Shown here: in pieces, positions 1 to 8,961 of the stretch
How the letters are laid out: each line of letters begins with the position of its first letter
Position numbering within the stretch: the stretch's first letter is position 1
From: Streptomyces sp. DvalAA-14
GTDB taxonomy: Bacteria; Actinomycetota; Actinomycetes; Streptomycetales; Streptomycetaceae
DNA length: 42,781 bases
Assembly: GCF_900091855.1 (NCBI RefSeq)
Contig: NZ_FMCH01000171.1
Coordinates: 1 to 42,781, forward strand
Direction: 5' to 3'
Notes under the pieces: generated by a model
What the model was told of the DNA's origin: nothing
Seen by the model: only the letters and a program-made list of their open reading frames with translations
The model's database searches: none
Program-made: the position numbers and the translations under genes

Positions 1-26
1 ACACCCGGCCACCCGTCCGCCCAGGC

Positions 27-60
27 CGCTCGCGCCGTTCCCCGCGCCCCTCGCGGGGCG
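27..60. repeat. dispersed Streptomyces-type intergenic repeat, copy 1
   Basis: The stretch contains the core CCCCGCGCCCC followed by a short GC hairpin (GCGCCCC TC GCGGGGCG). The same core recurs at 15731-15755 (inverted) and 15847-15871 (direct). I recall this kind of element as common between Streptomyces genes, but its wider distribution cannot be tested here. It probably belongs to the end of a gene lying left of the window. Confidence 0.5.
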
Positions 61-114
61 CTCCACCCAGGGCGGCTCGGCGGGGCCGGCGGGCGGCGCG
101 TGCCGGGGGGAAGA

Positions 115-130
115 CTAAGCGTTTGCTCAG
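115..130. promoter_or_regulatory. putative TetR-family operator
   Basis: CTAAGCGTTTGCTCAG is an imperfect palindrome with arms CTAAGC and GCTCAG. It lies about 55 bases upstream of the chosen thioesterase start. Palindromes of the form AAGCG-N-TTGCT are typical of TetR regulators that respond to acyl-CoAs in actinobacteria. No TetR gene is in view; it could lie left of the window. Confidence 0.4.
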
Positions 131-185
131 CGTTGTTGCCGGTGTGGTGGACAACCGCGAACTACCGACGGGTAACGTAGAACTC

Positions 186-1046
186 ATGGCAACTGCACCG
201 GCCCGCGCGGCCATCGGGGACAGTGAATTCGACCGGGACACCGCGGTCGTCCCGCGCCCGGGCGAACCCGGGACGTACGACATCGACCTCTCCCCGGGGT
301 GGACGATCATCTCCGCGCTGAACGGCGGGTACCTGCTCGCCGTGCTGGGCCGGGCCCTCGGGGACGCGCTGCCGCACCACGACCCGCTGACGATCACCGC
401 GCACTATCTGACCGCGTCCCAGCCAGGCCCCGCGGTGGTGCGGACGCAGACCGTGCGGGTGGGGCGGACGCTGTCCACCGGGCAGGCCTCGCTGTTCCAG
501 CGGGACGCCGACGGGCGGGAGGTCGAGCGGATCCGGGTCCTGGCGGGATACGGCGACCTGGACGCGCTGCCCGACGACGTAAGGACCACCGCCACGCCGC
601 CGCCGATGGCGTCCTACGCGGACAGCGTGAGCTCGGACGACGCCCCCGGCGGCAGCCCGGTCCCCGGCTCCGTGGCGATCCTGGACCGGCTCGACCTGCG
701 GCTCGACCCGGCCACCGCGGGCTGGGCGGTCGGCGCGCCCTCCGGCGCCGGGCGGATGCGCGGCTGGCTGGGACTGGCCGACGGCCGGGACCACGACGCG
801 CTGTCGGTGCTGCTCGCGGTGGACGCGCTGCCCGCCACCGCTTTCGACCTGGGCTTCAAGGGCTGGACGCCCACCGTGGAGCTGACCGTCCATGTGCGCT
901 GCCGACCGGCGCCGGGCCCGCTGCGGGTCTCGCTGGTCACCCGCAATCTGGCCGGCGGCCTGCTGGAGGAGGACGGCGAGGTCTGGGACAGCGCCGGCCG
1001 CCTGGTCGCCCAGTCCCGCCAACTGGCCCGTGCGCCGCGCGGCTGA
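186..1046 (+). CDS. acyl-CoA thioesterase family protein
   Basis: A 286-residue protein of the thioesterase-like (TesB/double hotdog) type, expected to hydrolyse acyl-CoA to fatty acid and CoA in the cytoplasm. The N-terminal half has the hotdog pattern in which a GW-ISALNGGYLLA helix is followed by strands, with HYLTASQPGPAVV resembling the usual FL-P stretch. A second hotdog occupies roughly residues 150-280. The frame is open upstream to a TTG at 123. ATG 186 was chosen because protein-like sequence starts at that methionine and the operator-like palindrome at 115-130 would otherwise overlap the coding start. The next gene starts 46 bases downstream in the same direction, so the two may be cotranscribed, though their functions differ. 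Substrate chain length cannot be read from the sequence. Confidence 0.8.
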   Translation: MATAPARAAIGDSEFDRDTAVVPRPGEPGTYDIDLSPGWTIISALNGGYLLAVLGRALGDALPHHDPLTITAHYLTASQPGPAVVRTQTVRVGRTLSTGQASLFQRDADGREVERIRVLAGYGDLDALPDDVRTTATPPPMASYADSVSSDDAPGGSPVPGSVAILDRLDLRLDPATAGWAVGAPSGAGRMRGWLGLADGRDHDALSVLLAVDALPATAFDLGFKGWTPTVELTVHVRCRPAPGPLRVSLVTRNLAGGLLEEDGEVWDSAGRLVAQSRQLARAPRG

Positions 1047-1092
1047 TCCTTCGGTCGGGCGGCCCCCGGCCCGACCGTAGAATCGGGGCACC

Positions 1093-2259
1093 ATGGCCTA
1101 CTTCGACCACGCCGCCACCACACCCATGCTCCCGGAGGCGGTCCAGGCGATGACCGCCCACCTCACGGTGACCGGGAACGCCTCCGCGCTGCACGCCGCC
1201 GGCCGGCGGGCCCGGCGTACCGTCGAGGAGTCCAGGGAGGCGCTGGCCGCCGCGCTCGGCGCCCGCCCCAGCGAGATCGTCTTCACCGGCGGCGGCACCG
1301 AGTCCGACAACCTCGCGGTCAAGGGCCTGTATTGGGCCCGCCGGGCCGCCGACCCGCGCCGCACCCGGATCCTCGCCAGCCCCGTCGAGCACCACTCGGT
1401 GATGGACGCGGTGTACTGGCTGGCCGACCACGAACACGCCGTGGTGGAGTGGCTGGCGGTCGACCGGCTCGGCCGGGTCCGTGCCGAGACGCTGCGCGCC
1501 GCCCTCGCCCGCGACCCGGACGATGTGGCGCTGATCACCGTGATGTGGGCCAACAACGAGGTCGGCACCGTCTTCCCGGTGCACGAACTCGCCGAGATCG
1601 CCCGCGAGTTCGGGGTGCCGATGCACTCCGACGCGGTCCAGGCCTTCGGCCAGGTCGCGTTGGACTTCGCCGCCAGCGGCCTGGACGCGATGACCGTGAC
1701 CGGGCACAAGATCGGCGGCCCCTACGGAGTGGGCGCGCTGGTGCTGCGGCGCGAGGACACCCCGGTTCCGCTGCTGCACGGCGGCAATCAGGAGCGCAGC
1801 CGCTCCGGCACCCTCGACGTGCCGGCCATCGCCGCCTTCGCCACCGCCGCCACCCTGGCGGCCGAGCGCCGGCCGGACTTCGTCCGCGACGTGGGCGCGC
1901 TGCGGGACGCGCTGGTACGCGGAGTGCGGGCCGCGGCGCCGGACGCGATCCTCAACGGCGATCCCGCGCCGGACGGCCGGCTGCCCGCCAACGCCCACTT
2001 CACCTTCCCCGGTTGCGAGGGGGACGCGCTGCTGCTGCTGCTCGACGCGCAGGGCATCGCCTGCTCCACCGGCTCCGCCTGTACCGCCGGCCTGGCGCAG
2101 CCCAGCCATGTGCTGCTGGCGATGGGCGAGCCGGCCACTCATGCCCGCGGCACCCTGCGCTTCTCGCTCGGGCACACCACGACACCGGCCGAAGTCGCCC
2201 AACTCGTCACCGCGATCGGCCCGGCCGTCACCAGGGCCCGGGCCGCCGGGCAGACCTGA
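1093..2259 (+). CDS. cysteine desulfurase (NifS/IscS family)
   Basis: A 388-residue fold-type I PLP enzyme that takes sulfur from L-cysteine, giving alanine and an enzyme persulfide used for tRNA thiolation or Fe-S assembly. Visible family marks are the N-terminal FDHAATTP, the substrate/PLP histidine pair at 100-101 (VEHHSV), the ANNEVGT motif near 153-159, the Schiff-base lysine K206 in [10 protein letters not shown], and the catalytic cysteine C330 in [10 protein letters not shown]. Length matches group I desulfurases. In many Streptomyces this gene is followed by the tRNA 2-thiouridylase gene mnmA. Here it is followed instead by a repeat and terminator facing the convergent transporter operon, so the sulfur acceptor gene must be elsewhere. 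The ATG has a weak purine tract (CGGGGC) just upstream. Confidence 0.93.
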   Translation: MAYFDHAATTPMLPEAVQAMTAHLTVTGNASALHAAGRRARRTVEESREALAAALGARPSEIVFTGGGTESDNLAVKGLYWARRAADPRRTRILASPVEHHSVMDAVYWLADHEHAVVEWLAVDRLGRVRAETLRAALARDPDDVALITVMWANNEVGTVFPVHELAEIAREFGVPMHSDAVQAFGQVALDFAASGLDAMTVTGHKIGGPYGVGALVLRREDTPVPLLHGGNQERSRSGTLDVPAIAAFATAATLAAERRPDFVRDVGALRDALVRGVRAAAPDAILNGDPAPDGRLPANAHFTFPGCEGDALLLLLDAQGIACSTGSACTAGLAQPSHVLLAMGEPATHARGTLRFSLGHTTTPAEVAQLVTAIGPAVTRARAAGQT

Positions 2260-2298
2260 GCCACCGCCGGCCAGCGGCCCGGCACGGCGCGGACGGTG

Positions 2299-2377
2299 CA
2301 CCGCGAAGGACCGGCCACCGCGAAGAACCGGGCACCGCGAAGGACCGGGCACCGCGAAGAACCGGGCACGGCGAAGG
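2299..2377. repeat. 17-bp tandem repeat, about 4.6 copies
   Basis: Unit CACCGCGAAGRACCGGG, with copies at 2299-2315, 2316-2332, 2333-2349, 2350-2366 and a partial copy to 2377. The variable base alternates G, A, G, A, and the first copy ends in C. It lies between convergent genes and runs straight into the terminator palindrome. It is probably non-coding and is a possible VNTR. Confidence 0.85.
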
Positions 2378-2399
2378 GGCGGACCCGCGGGTCCGCCCC
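2376..2399. terminator. bidirectional terminator between convergent genes
   Basis: A perfect 24-bp palindrome with arms GGGGCGGACCCG and CGGGTCCGCCCC, followed by TCTTCC on the plus strand. It sits between the end of the cysteine desulfurase gene and the end of the oppF-type gene, where a terminator is needed for both directions. Long GC stems without a U tract are usual for Streptomyces terminators. Confidence 0.7.
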
Positions 2400-2475
2400 T
2401 CTTCCGTCGTTCCGCGTCCCGGCGGACGCGCCATCACCCGACGGCCGCCACTCAACGGCCGTCACCGGCGGGCCG

Positions 2476-3641
<1,166 letters not shown>

Positions 3642-3645
<4 letters not shown>

Positions 3646-4763
3646 AGCTTCGGTTCAATCTCTTCGGTCCAGATCCGGGCCCGGTCGGCGTCGGCCAGAT
3701 GGCAGGCGACGACATGTCCGGCGGCCACCTCGCGCAGCTCGGGGACGACCGTCTCGGAGGACCCGCCGTTCAACTCCGCGTACGGGCAGCGCGGATGGAA
3801 CGCGCAGCCGCTCGGCACGTTGATCAGGCTGGGCGGGGTGCCCTTGACCGGGTTGAGCCGGTCGATGCGGTCCCGGTCCATCCGCGGCATCGAGCCGAGC
3901 AGGCCCCAGGTGTAGGGGTGCTGCGGCTCGGTGAACACCTTCTCGGCGGTGCCGCGTTCGGCGGCGCGGCCGGCGTACATCACCAGCAGGTCGTCGGCGA
4001 CCTCGGCGACCACGCCCAGGTCGTGCGTGATCATGATGACTGCGGAGCCGAACTCCTTCTGCAGATCGCGGATCAGGTCCAGGATCTGCGCCTGCACGGT
4101 CACGTCGAGCGCGGTGGTCGGCTCGTCGGCGATCAGCAGCTCGGGGTTGTTGATGAGCGCCATGGCGATCATCGCGCGCTGCCGCATACCGCCGGAGAAC
4201 TGGTGCGGGTAGTCCGAGAACCGCTTGCGCGGCTCGGGGATGCCGACCCGCTCCAGCATCTCCATGGCCCGCTCGCGGGCGGCCCCCCGGGAGACCTTGT
4301 TGTGCACCCGGTAGGCCTCCACGATCTGCGCGCCCACCGTGTAGTAGGGGTGCATCGCGGACAGCGGGTCCTGGAAGATCATGGCCATCTTGCGGCCGCG
4401 CAGCCGCCGTACCCGGTCGGCGTCTGCGCCGATCAGCTCCTCGCCGTCCAGCCAGACCTCGCCGGAGATCCGGGCCTTCGCGGTGCGGTGCAGGCCCATG
4501 ATGCCCAGCGAGGTGACGGACTTGCCGGAGCCGGACTCGCCGACGATGCCGAGGGTGCGGCCGCGGGCCAGGTCGAAGCTCAGCCCGTCCACCGACTTGA
4601 CCAGGCCGTCGTCGGTGTCGAAGTGGATCCGCAGGTCACGGACCGACAGGTAGGCGTCGGCGGCCGGGGCCGCGGTGGCCGTGGACGACCGCACCGGCTC
4701 GCCGACCGCGGCGTCCGGCTGGTCCTTGGTCAGGTTCAGCTCATCGCTGCCGTCGGTGCTCAC
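3642..4763 (-). CDS. oppD: oligopeptide/dipeptide ABC transporter ATP-binding protein (OppD/DppD-like)
   Basis: A 373-residue ABC ATPase, the second nucleotide-binding subunit of the peptide importer. Walker A GESGSGKS falls at 75-82, Q-loop FQDP follows, the signature is FSGGM, Walker B is LLIADEP, and the histidine loop is MITHD. The C-terminal extension has GCAFHPRC, the oligopeptide transporter hallmark. The start is GTG overlapping the stop of the permease gene by four bases (GTGA), as at the next junction with oppF, so oppB, oppD and oppF form a tightly coupled translational unit. The first 35 residues are Ala/Thr/Asp-rich and probably disordered. Confidence 0.92.
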
Positions 4764-5770
4764 GAGAACCTCACCCGGGGATCAATGGCGGCGTACAGCA
4801 GGTCCACCACGAGATTGCAGAGGACGATGAAAACGGCGGCGATGATGGTGACGCCGAGCACCTTCGGCAGGTCGTTGTCCGTGATGGCCTGTACGGCGTA
4901 GGCACCGACGCCGGGGAAGGAGAAGACCGTCTCGGTGAGGACGGCGCCGCCGATCAGCAGGCCGAAGTCCATACCGAAGATGGTGATGATCGGGGTCAGC
5001 GCGGCCCGCAGCCCGTGCTTGCCGACCACCACGCGTTCGGGCAGGCCCTTGGCCCGGGCGGTGCGGATGTAGTCCTCGCCCATGGTCTCCAGCATCCCGG
5101 CCCTGGTGAGCCGGGCGTAGAGCGCCGAGTAGAGGAAGGCCAGGCTGATCCAGGGCAGGATCAGATTGGACGCCCACTGCACCGGATCGCTCTCGAAGCC
5201 GACGTACTGGATGTTGCTCCAGATCTGCCACTTGTAGACGAACAGGCCCTTGAGGACCAGGCCGGTGAAGAAGATCGGCAGCGAGACGCCGGCCAGGGCC
5301 ACGCCCATGGAGATCCGGTCGAAGATCGTGCCGCGCTTGAGGGCGGAGACGACACCGATGGCGACGCCGGAGATCACCCAGATGACGGCCGCGCCGATCG
5401 CCAGCGAGATGGTGATCGGGATGCGCTGCTTGATCTCGGGCCACACCTCGACGTGGCTCTTGAAGGAGTAGCCGAAGCAGGGGCGGTGGCAGACGGCCGC
5501 GTCGGGGCCGAACTTGTAGTGCGCGCCCATGACGATGGACTTGATGAAGTGCCAGTACTGCTCGTAGAGCGGCAGATCGAGGCCGAGGTTCTTCTTGACG
5601 GCGGCGATCGAGGCGGGGTTGGCGTCCTTGCCCACGTACTGGGTGGCCAGCTGTGTGGTGGTCTGACCGCCGAGCTTGGGGACCCAGAAGAAGATCAGGA
5701 ACGTGACCGCGCTGACGACCAGCACCAGGAAAATCGCGGCGATCACGCGTCGGATGATGTACGCAGTCAC
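4760..5770 (-). CDS. oppB: oligopeptide ABC transporter permease (OppB/DppB-like)
   Basis: A 336-residue inner-membrane permease with an N-terminal transmembrane helix (residues about 5-30, IIRRVIAAIFLVLVVSAVTF), the DppB-type N-terminal periplasmic region, then five membrane helices. The EAA-type loop for ATPase contact is near EDYIRTARAKGLPE. The long extracytoplasmic segment has two close cysteines (VCHRPCFGYS), seen in some actinobacterial OppB proteins. Together with the OppC-like gene upstream it makes the membrane channel. GTG start. The gene is separated from oppA by 115 bases that hold a strong hairpin, so its level is probably set below that of the binding protein. Confidence 0.92.
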   Translation of the reverse strand: MTAYIIRRVIAAIFLVLVVSAVTFLIFFWVPKLGGQTTTQLATQYVGKDANPASIAAVKKNLGLDLPLYEQYWHFIKSIVMGAHYKFGPDAAVCHRPCFGYSFKSHVEVWPEIKQRIPITISLAIGAAVIWVISGVAIGVVSALKRGTIFDRISMGVALAGVSLPIFFTGLVLKGLFVYKWQIWSNIQYVGFESDPVQWASNLILPWISLAFLYSALYARLTRAGMLETMGEDYIRTARAKGLPERVVVGKHGLRAALTPIITIFGMDFGLLIGGAVLTETVFSFPGVGAYAVQAITDNDLPKVLGVTIIAAVFIVLCNLVVDLLYAAIDPRVRFS

Positions 5771-5784
5771 AGCGGGTCGGCGCC

Positions 5785-5824
5785 GGGGCCGCCGGACCGG
5801 GTTGCTGCCCGGTCCGGCGGCCCC
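5785..5824 (-). terminator. intercistronic hairpin (partial terminator / mRNA stabiliser) between oppA and oppB
   Basis: A perfect 17-bp stem, 5785-5801 pairing with 5808-5824, around a six-base loop. It follows the binding-protein stop and precedes the permease start inside one operon. In binding-protein-dependent transporters such hairpins commonly give excess binding protein through partial termination or 3'-end protection. That role is inferred here. Confidence 0.7.
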
Positions 5825-5885
5825 GATGCCTTCACCTGCCTTCCGATGTTCGGAGCCTACTGTTCGATGCCTTGCGGCGGATTGC

Positions 5886-7658
5886 TTACTTGGACGAGCC
5901 GAGCAGCAGGTAGTCGTACATACCCAGGTAGGCCTGCGTCACCGTGACGTTGGTGGCCGAGTCCGGGCGGTACAGCAGGTTCTTGCGGTAGATCAGCGGC
6001 ACGACGGTCGCGGTGTCCACGACCATCTTGTCGATCTGGCCCCAGGCCTGGCTCCGGGCGTTGGCGTCGGTGTTGGAGATCGCCGCCGCCAGCGCCGAGT
6101 TGATGGCCGGGTCGTTCAGTTCCTGCAGGTTGTTGCCACCGGACGGCTTGATGGCGCTGCCGTCGACGATCTGGTCCAGGAAGCCGTAGCCGGTCGGCCA
6201 GTCGGCGCCCCACGCGGTGAGCATCAGGCCCAGCTGGTGGCTGTGCACGTAGCTGGGCACACCGGCGAAGTTGGAGAAGTACTTGCCGGCCGGGAAGCTC
6301 TTGATGTTGGCCGTGATGCCGACCTGCTTGAGCGAGTTCTGGATCGCGGTCGCCTCGGCCATCTCGGCCGGACGGTCGCTGCGCGCGGTCAGGTTGGTGG
6401 TGAAGCCGCCCGCCTTGCCGCAGGCGCTCAGCGAGGCCTTCGCCTTGGTGGCGTCGCCCTTGTCGCCCGCCGTCGGGTACTCGTCGAACTTGGTGTAGCC
6501 GTTGACCGTCGGCGGGAGCAGCGTGGTGGCCACGTCACCCTTGACGCTGCCGCCGATGGCGGTCTGCACCGAGACCTTGTCGATCGCGTACTCGACGGCC
6601 TTGCGGCAGTCGATGTTGTTGAACGGCGCGACGTTCGAGTTGATCGCCAGGTACGAGGTGGCACCGGCGTACGAGTCGTCGGTGTTCTTCGCGTACTGGG
6701 GGTTGATCACCTTGGCCTGGGTCTGCGGGGAGACGCCGGTACCGCCGGAGTCCACCGTGGTGTTGCCCGCGAGCAGGTCGTTGTCGATGCTGGTCGCGTC
6801 GACCTTGAACTTGATCTTGATCTCGTCGGGCAGCGCCGAGCGCACCGGGTCGCTGGCCTTCGTCCACTCCGGGTTGCGCACCAGGTCGGCGCCCACACCG
6901 TCCTGGTAGGACTTGAACTTGTACGGGCCCGAGGAAACGATGTGCTTCACATAGCCGGCGCCGTCGTCCTTGGCCTGCGGCACGGGAGCCGTCTGCGAGA
7001 ACGTCGCCAGGTAGTCGAAGTCCGCGAACGGCTTCGCCAGGTGGAAGACGATCGTGGTGTCGTTCGGGGTCTCGATGGACGCGATCCCGTTCGGGTCCTT
7101 GTCCTTGTACGGACCGGGGTACTTGTCGCCGCCCGCGAGGTAGGCCTTGAAGTACGTCGGGCCGTTGGACAGGGCCTCGGGCGCGAAGTTGCTGCGCTCG
7201 ATGGCGTACTTGATGTCCTTGGTGGTGATCGGCGTGCCGTCGTCGTACTTCAGCCCGGACCGGATGGTGTACGTCCAGGTCTTGGCGTCCGCGCTCGGCT
7301 TGCCGAGGCCGGTGGCCAGGTCCGGGACGACGGTCAGGCCTTCCTTGCCGGCGGCCGGCTTGAAGGTGAGCAGCGTCCGCGCGTACAGGCGGGAGAAGTT
7401 CTGCACCCAGCCGTAGTACGTGTTGCCCGGGTCCAGGGAGTCCGGCACGTCGGAGTTCTCCATCGTGACGGTGCCCCCCTTCTTGTCGGAGGCGTTCACG
7501 ATGCCGGTGAGCGCGGCGTCCTTCTTGGCCGACACACCGGCGGCACTCTTGGTGCCACCCGGCTTCTTGTCATCGTTCGAGTTGCTGCTGCACGCGGATG
7601 CTCCCAGGGCGAGCGCCGTGGCCAGCGCCAGCGCTGCTGTCGCTTTTCTGCTGTTCAT
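5886..7658 (-). CDS. oppA: peptide ABC transporter substrate-binding lipoprotein (SBP family 5, OppA/DppA-like)
   Basis: A 590-residue extracytoplasmic solute receptor anchored by lipid. The signal peptide ends in the lipobox-like GASAC, giving a mature N-terminal Cys23, followed by a Ser/Asn/Lys-rich linker. The family-5 body begins near GGTVTMENSDVPDSLDPGN, contains the usual Y-IRSGLKYDDGTPIT segment with the following DIKYAIER, and a central HLAKPFADF-type motif. A good ribosome site (AGGAGG) lies about 12 bases before the ATG. The gene lies between oppC and oppB, so both permeases flank the receptor, which is less common than oppA-B-C-D-F. Peptide specificity cannot be read; family members also bind nickel or sugars, but the two OppD/F-type ATPases favour peptides. 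Confidence 0.93.
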   Translation of the reverse strand: MNSRKATAALALATALALGASACSSNSNDDKKPGGTKSAAGVSAKKDAALTGIVNASDKKGGTVTMENSDVPDSLDPGNTYYGWVQNFSRLYARTLLTFKPAAGKEGLTVVPDLATGLGKPSADAKTWTYTIRSGLKYDDGTPITTKDIKYAIERSNFAPEALSNGPTYFKAYLAGGDKYPGPYKDKDPNGIASIETPNDTTIVFHLAKPFADFDYLATFSQTAPVPQAKDDGAGYVKHIVSSGPYKFKSYQDGVGADLVRNPEWTKASDPVRSALPDEIKIKFKVDATSIDNDLLAGNTTVDSGGTGVSPQTQAKVINPQYAKNTDDSYAGATSYLAINSNVAPFNNIDCRKAVEYAIDKVSVQTAIGGSVKGDVATTLLPPTVNGYTKFDEYPTAGDKGDATKAKASLSACGKAGGFTTNLTARSDRPAEMAEATAIQNSLKQVGITANIKSFPAGKYFSNFAGVPSYVHSHQLGLMLTAWGADWPTGYGFLDQIVDGSAIKPSGGNNLQELNDPAINSALAAAISNTDANARSQAWGQIDKMVVDTATVVPLIYRKNLLYRPDSATNVTVTQAYLGMYDYLLLGSSK

Positions 7659-7730
7659 GCCGAGGAAAGCCTCCTGTATCAGTGGTGAAGCTCGGGGTAC
7701 GTGCTGCCTGCGGGTGGTCGGGGGCCGGGT

Positions 7731-8729
7731 TCACTTGCTGCGCGGGTCGAGGGCGTCACGCAGCCCGTCGCCCAGCAGGTTGAACGCCAGTACGGTGATG
7801 AAGATCGCCAGGCCGGGGACCACCATGTACTGGGGGTCCGCGTAGAACAGGTCCACGGCCGAGTTGAGCATCCCGCCCCAGGACGCCTGGGGGGGTGCGA
7901 TGCCGACGCCGAGGAAGCTGAGCGCGGCCTCGAAGAGGATGTTGGTCGGGATCAGCAGCGTCGAGTAGACGAGGATCGGCGCGACCAGGTTCGGCAGCAG
8001 TTCCTTGAACAGGATGAACGGACCGCGCGCGCCCATGCTCCGGGCCGCCTCGACGAACTCCCGCTCGCGCAGGCTCAGTGTCTGGCCGCGGATGATCCGG
8101 CCCATGTAGGGCCAGTTGAAGAAGCCGATGACGAAGATCAGCACGCTGATCCGCAGCGGCAGCCCGTTCAGGCCGAACGCGCCGTCCTGCAGCGATGCCG
8201 AGATGGAGATGGCGAACAGCAGCAGCGGGAAGGCCAGGAAGGTGTCCATCATCCGGCTGATCGCGCTGTCGACCCAGCCGCCGTAGTAGCCCGCCACCAC
8301 GCCGAAGATGACGCCGATGACCACCGACAGCAAGGTGGCGCCGGTCGCGACCAGCATCGACACCCAGGAGCCCTCGATGATGCGGGCCAGCAGGTCCCGG
8401 CCGAACTGCGGGTCCACACCCAGCGGGTGGGCCCAGCTCATGCCGCCCCAGCCGCCCTTGGGGGCAACGGTGTTGGGGTCGACGAGATCCTGGTGGAACG
8501 CGTTGGGATCGAGGTTGAACACCTTCTCGATCAGCTTGGAGAAGACCGCGAGCAGCACGAGGCAGATGACAACGATGCCACCGGCGACGGCCACCTTGTC
8601 GCGCTTGAAGCGCATCCAGGCGATCTGGCCGAGGGAGCGTCCCTCGATCGTCTTCCGCCCGGCACCCTGGAGGATGGCTTCGGGCTGTGCCTCCGCCTGT
8701 CCATGGGTGGTCTCAATCGGTGCGGTCAT
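7731..8729 (-). CDS. oppC: oligopeptide ABC transporter permease (OppC/DppC-like)
   Basis: A 332-residue membrane permease, first gene of the operon. It has the OppC N-terminal helix (about residues 45-65), the extracytoplasmic stretch naming DPNAFHQDLVDPNTVAP and GTD-like HPLGVDPQFGRDLLARII, five further helices, and the EAA loop ending in FVEAARSMGARG. The frame is open 30 codons further upstream, but ATG 8729 was chosen because it has a strong AGAGGGG ribosome site and begins normal OppC sequence; the extension would overlap the promoter region. The protein ends with the usual GDGLRDALDPRSK. It is transcribed away from the DUF885 gene, with the operon promoter expected in 8730-8895. Confidence 0.92.
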   Translation of the reverse strand: MTAPIETTHGQAEAQPEAILQGAGRKTIEGRSLGQIAWMRFKRDKVAVAGGIVVICLVLLAVFSKLIEKVFNLDPNAFHQDLVDPNTVAPKGGWGGMSWAHPLGVDPQFGRDLLARIIEGSWVSMLVATGATLLSVVIGVIFGVVAGYYGGWVDSAISRMMDTFLAFPLLLFAISISASLQDGAFGLNGLPLRISVLIFVIGFFNWPYMGRIIRGQTLSLREREFVEAARSMGARGPFILFKELLPNLVAPILVYSTLLIPTNILFEAALSFLGVGIAPPQASWGGMLNSAVDLFYADPQYMVVPGLAIFITVLAFNLLGDGLRDALDPRSK

Positions 8730-8806
8730 GGCGTAGCTGACCCCTCTCGCCGGCGGGTAACCGACGCGCGCCCGCCGCTGTAGCGGCTTTTTTGATCCGA
8801 ACCAGG

Positions 8807-8831
8807 TTTGACGGCTCATAGAAACGTCAAA
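8807..8831 (-). promoter_or_regulatory. inverted repeat in the opp operon promoter region
   Basis: TTTGACG (8807-8813) and CGTCAAA (8825-8831) are perfect 7-bp arms 11 bases apart. On the minus strand the distal arm supplies a TTGACG that could serve as a -35 element for oppC, so the dyad may be an operator overlapping the promoter. No clear -10 was found at ideal spacing. Confidence 0.4.
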
Positions 8832-8961
8832 GTGTCTTCTGCCGGTGGATTCTTCTGTGCGGTGGTGATCACCCGCCAGCCCTGGCCGGGAACGGATGCG
8901 TAACTGTGATCTGGTGATTCATCGACCGTTACCCGCGTGGACCTCGCGGTACGGTCGTGTG

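Noticed and set aside
8774..8796. GCCGCT-GT-AGCGGC followed by six T on the plus strand, looking like an intrinsic terminator
   Set aside because: No plus-strand gene ends there. It lies in the leader of the minus-strand opp operon, where the T run would be upstream of the stem, so it is not a terminator for that transcript.
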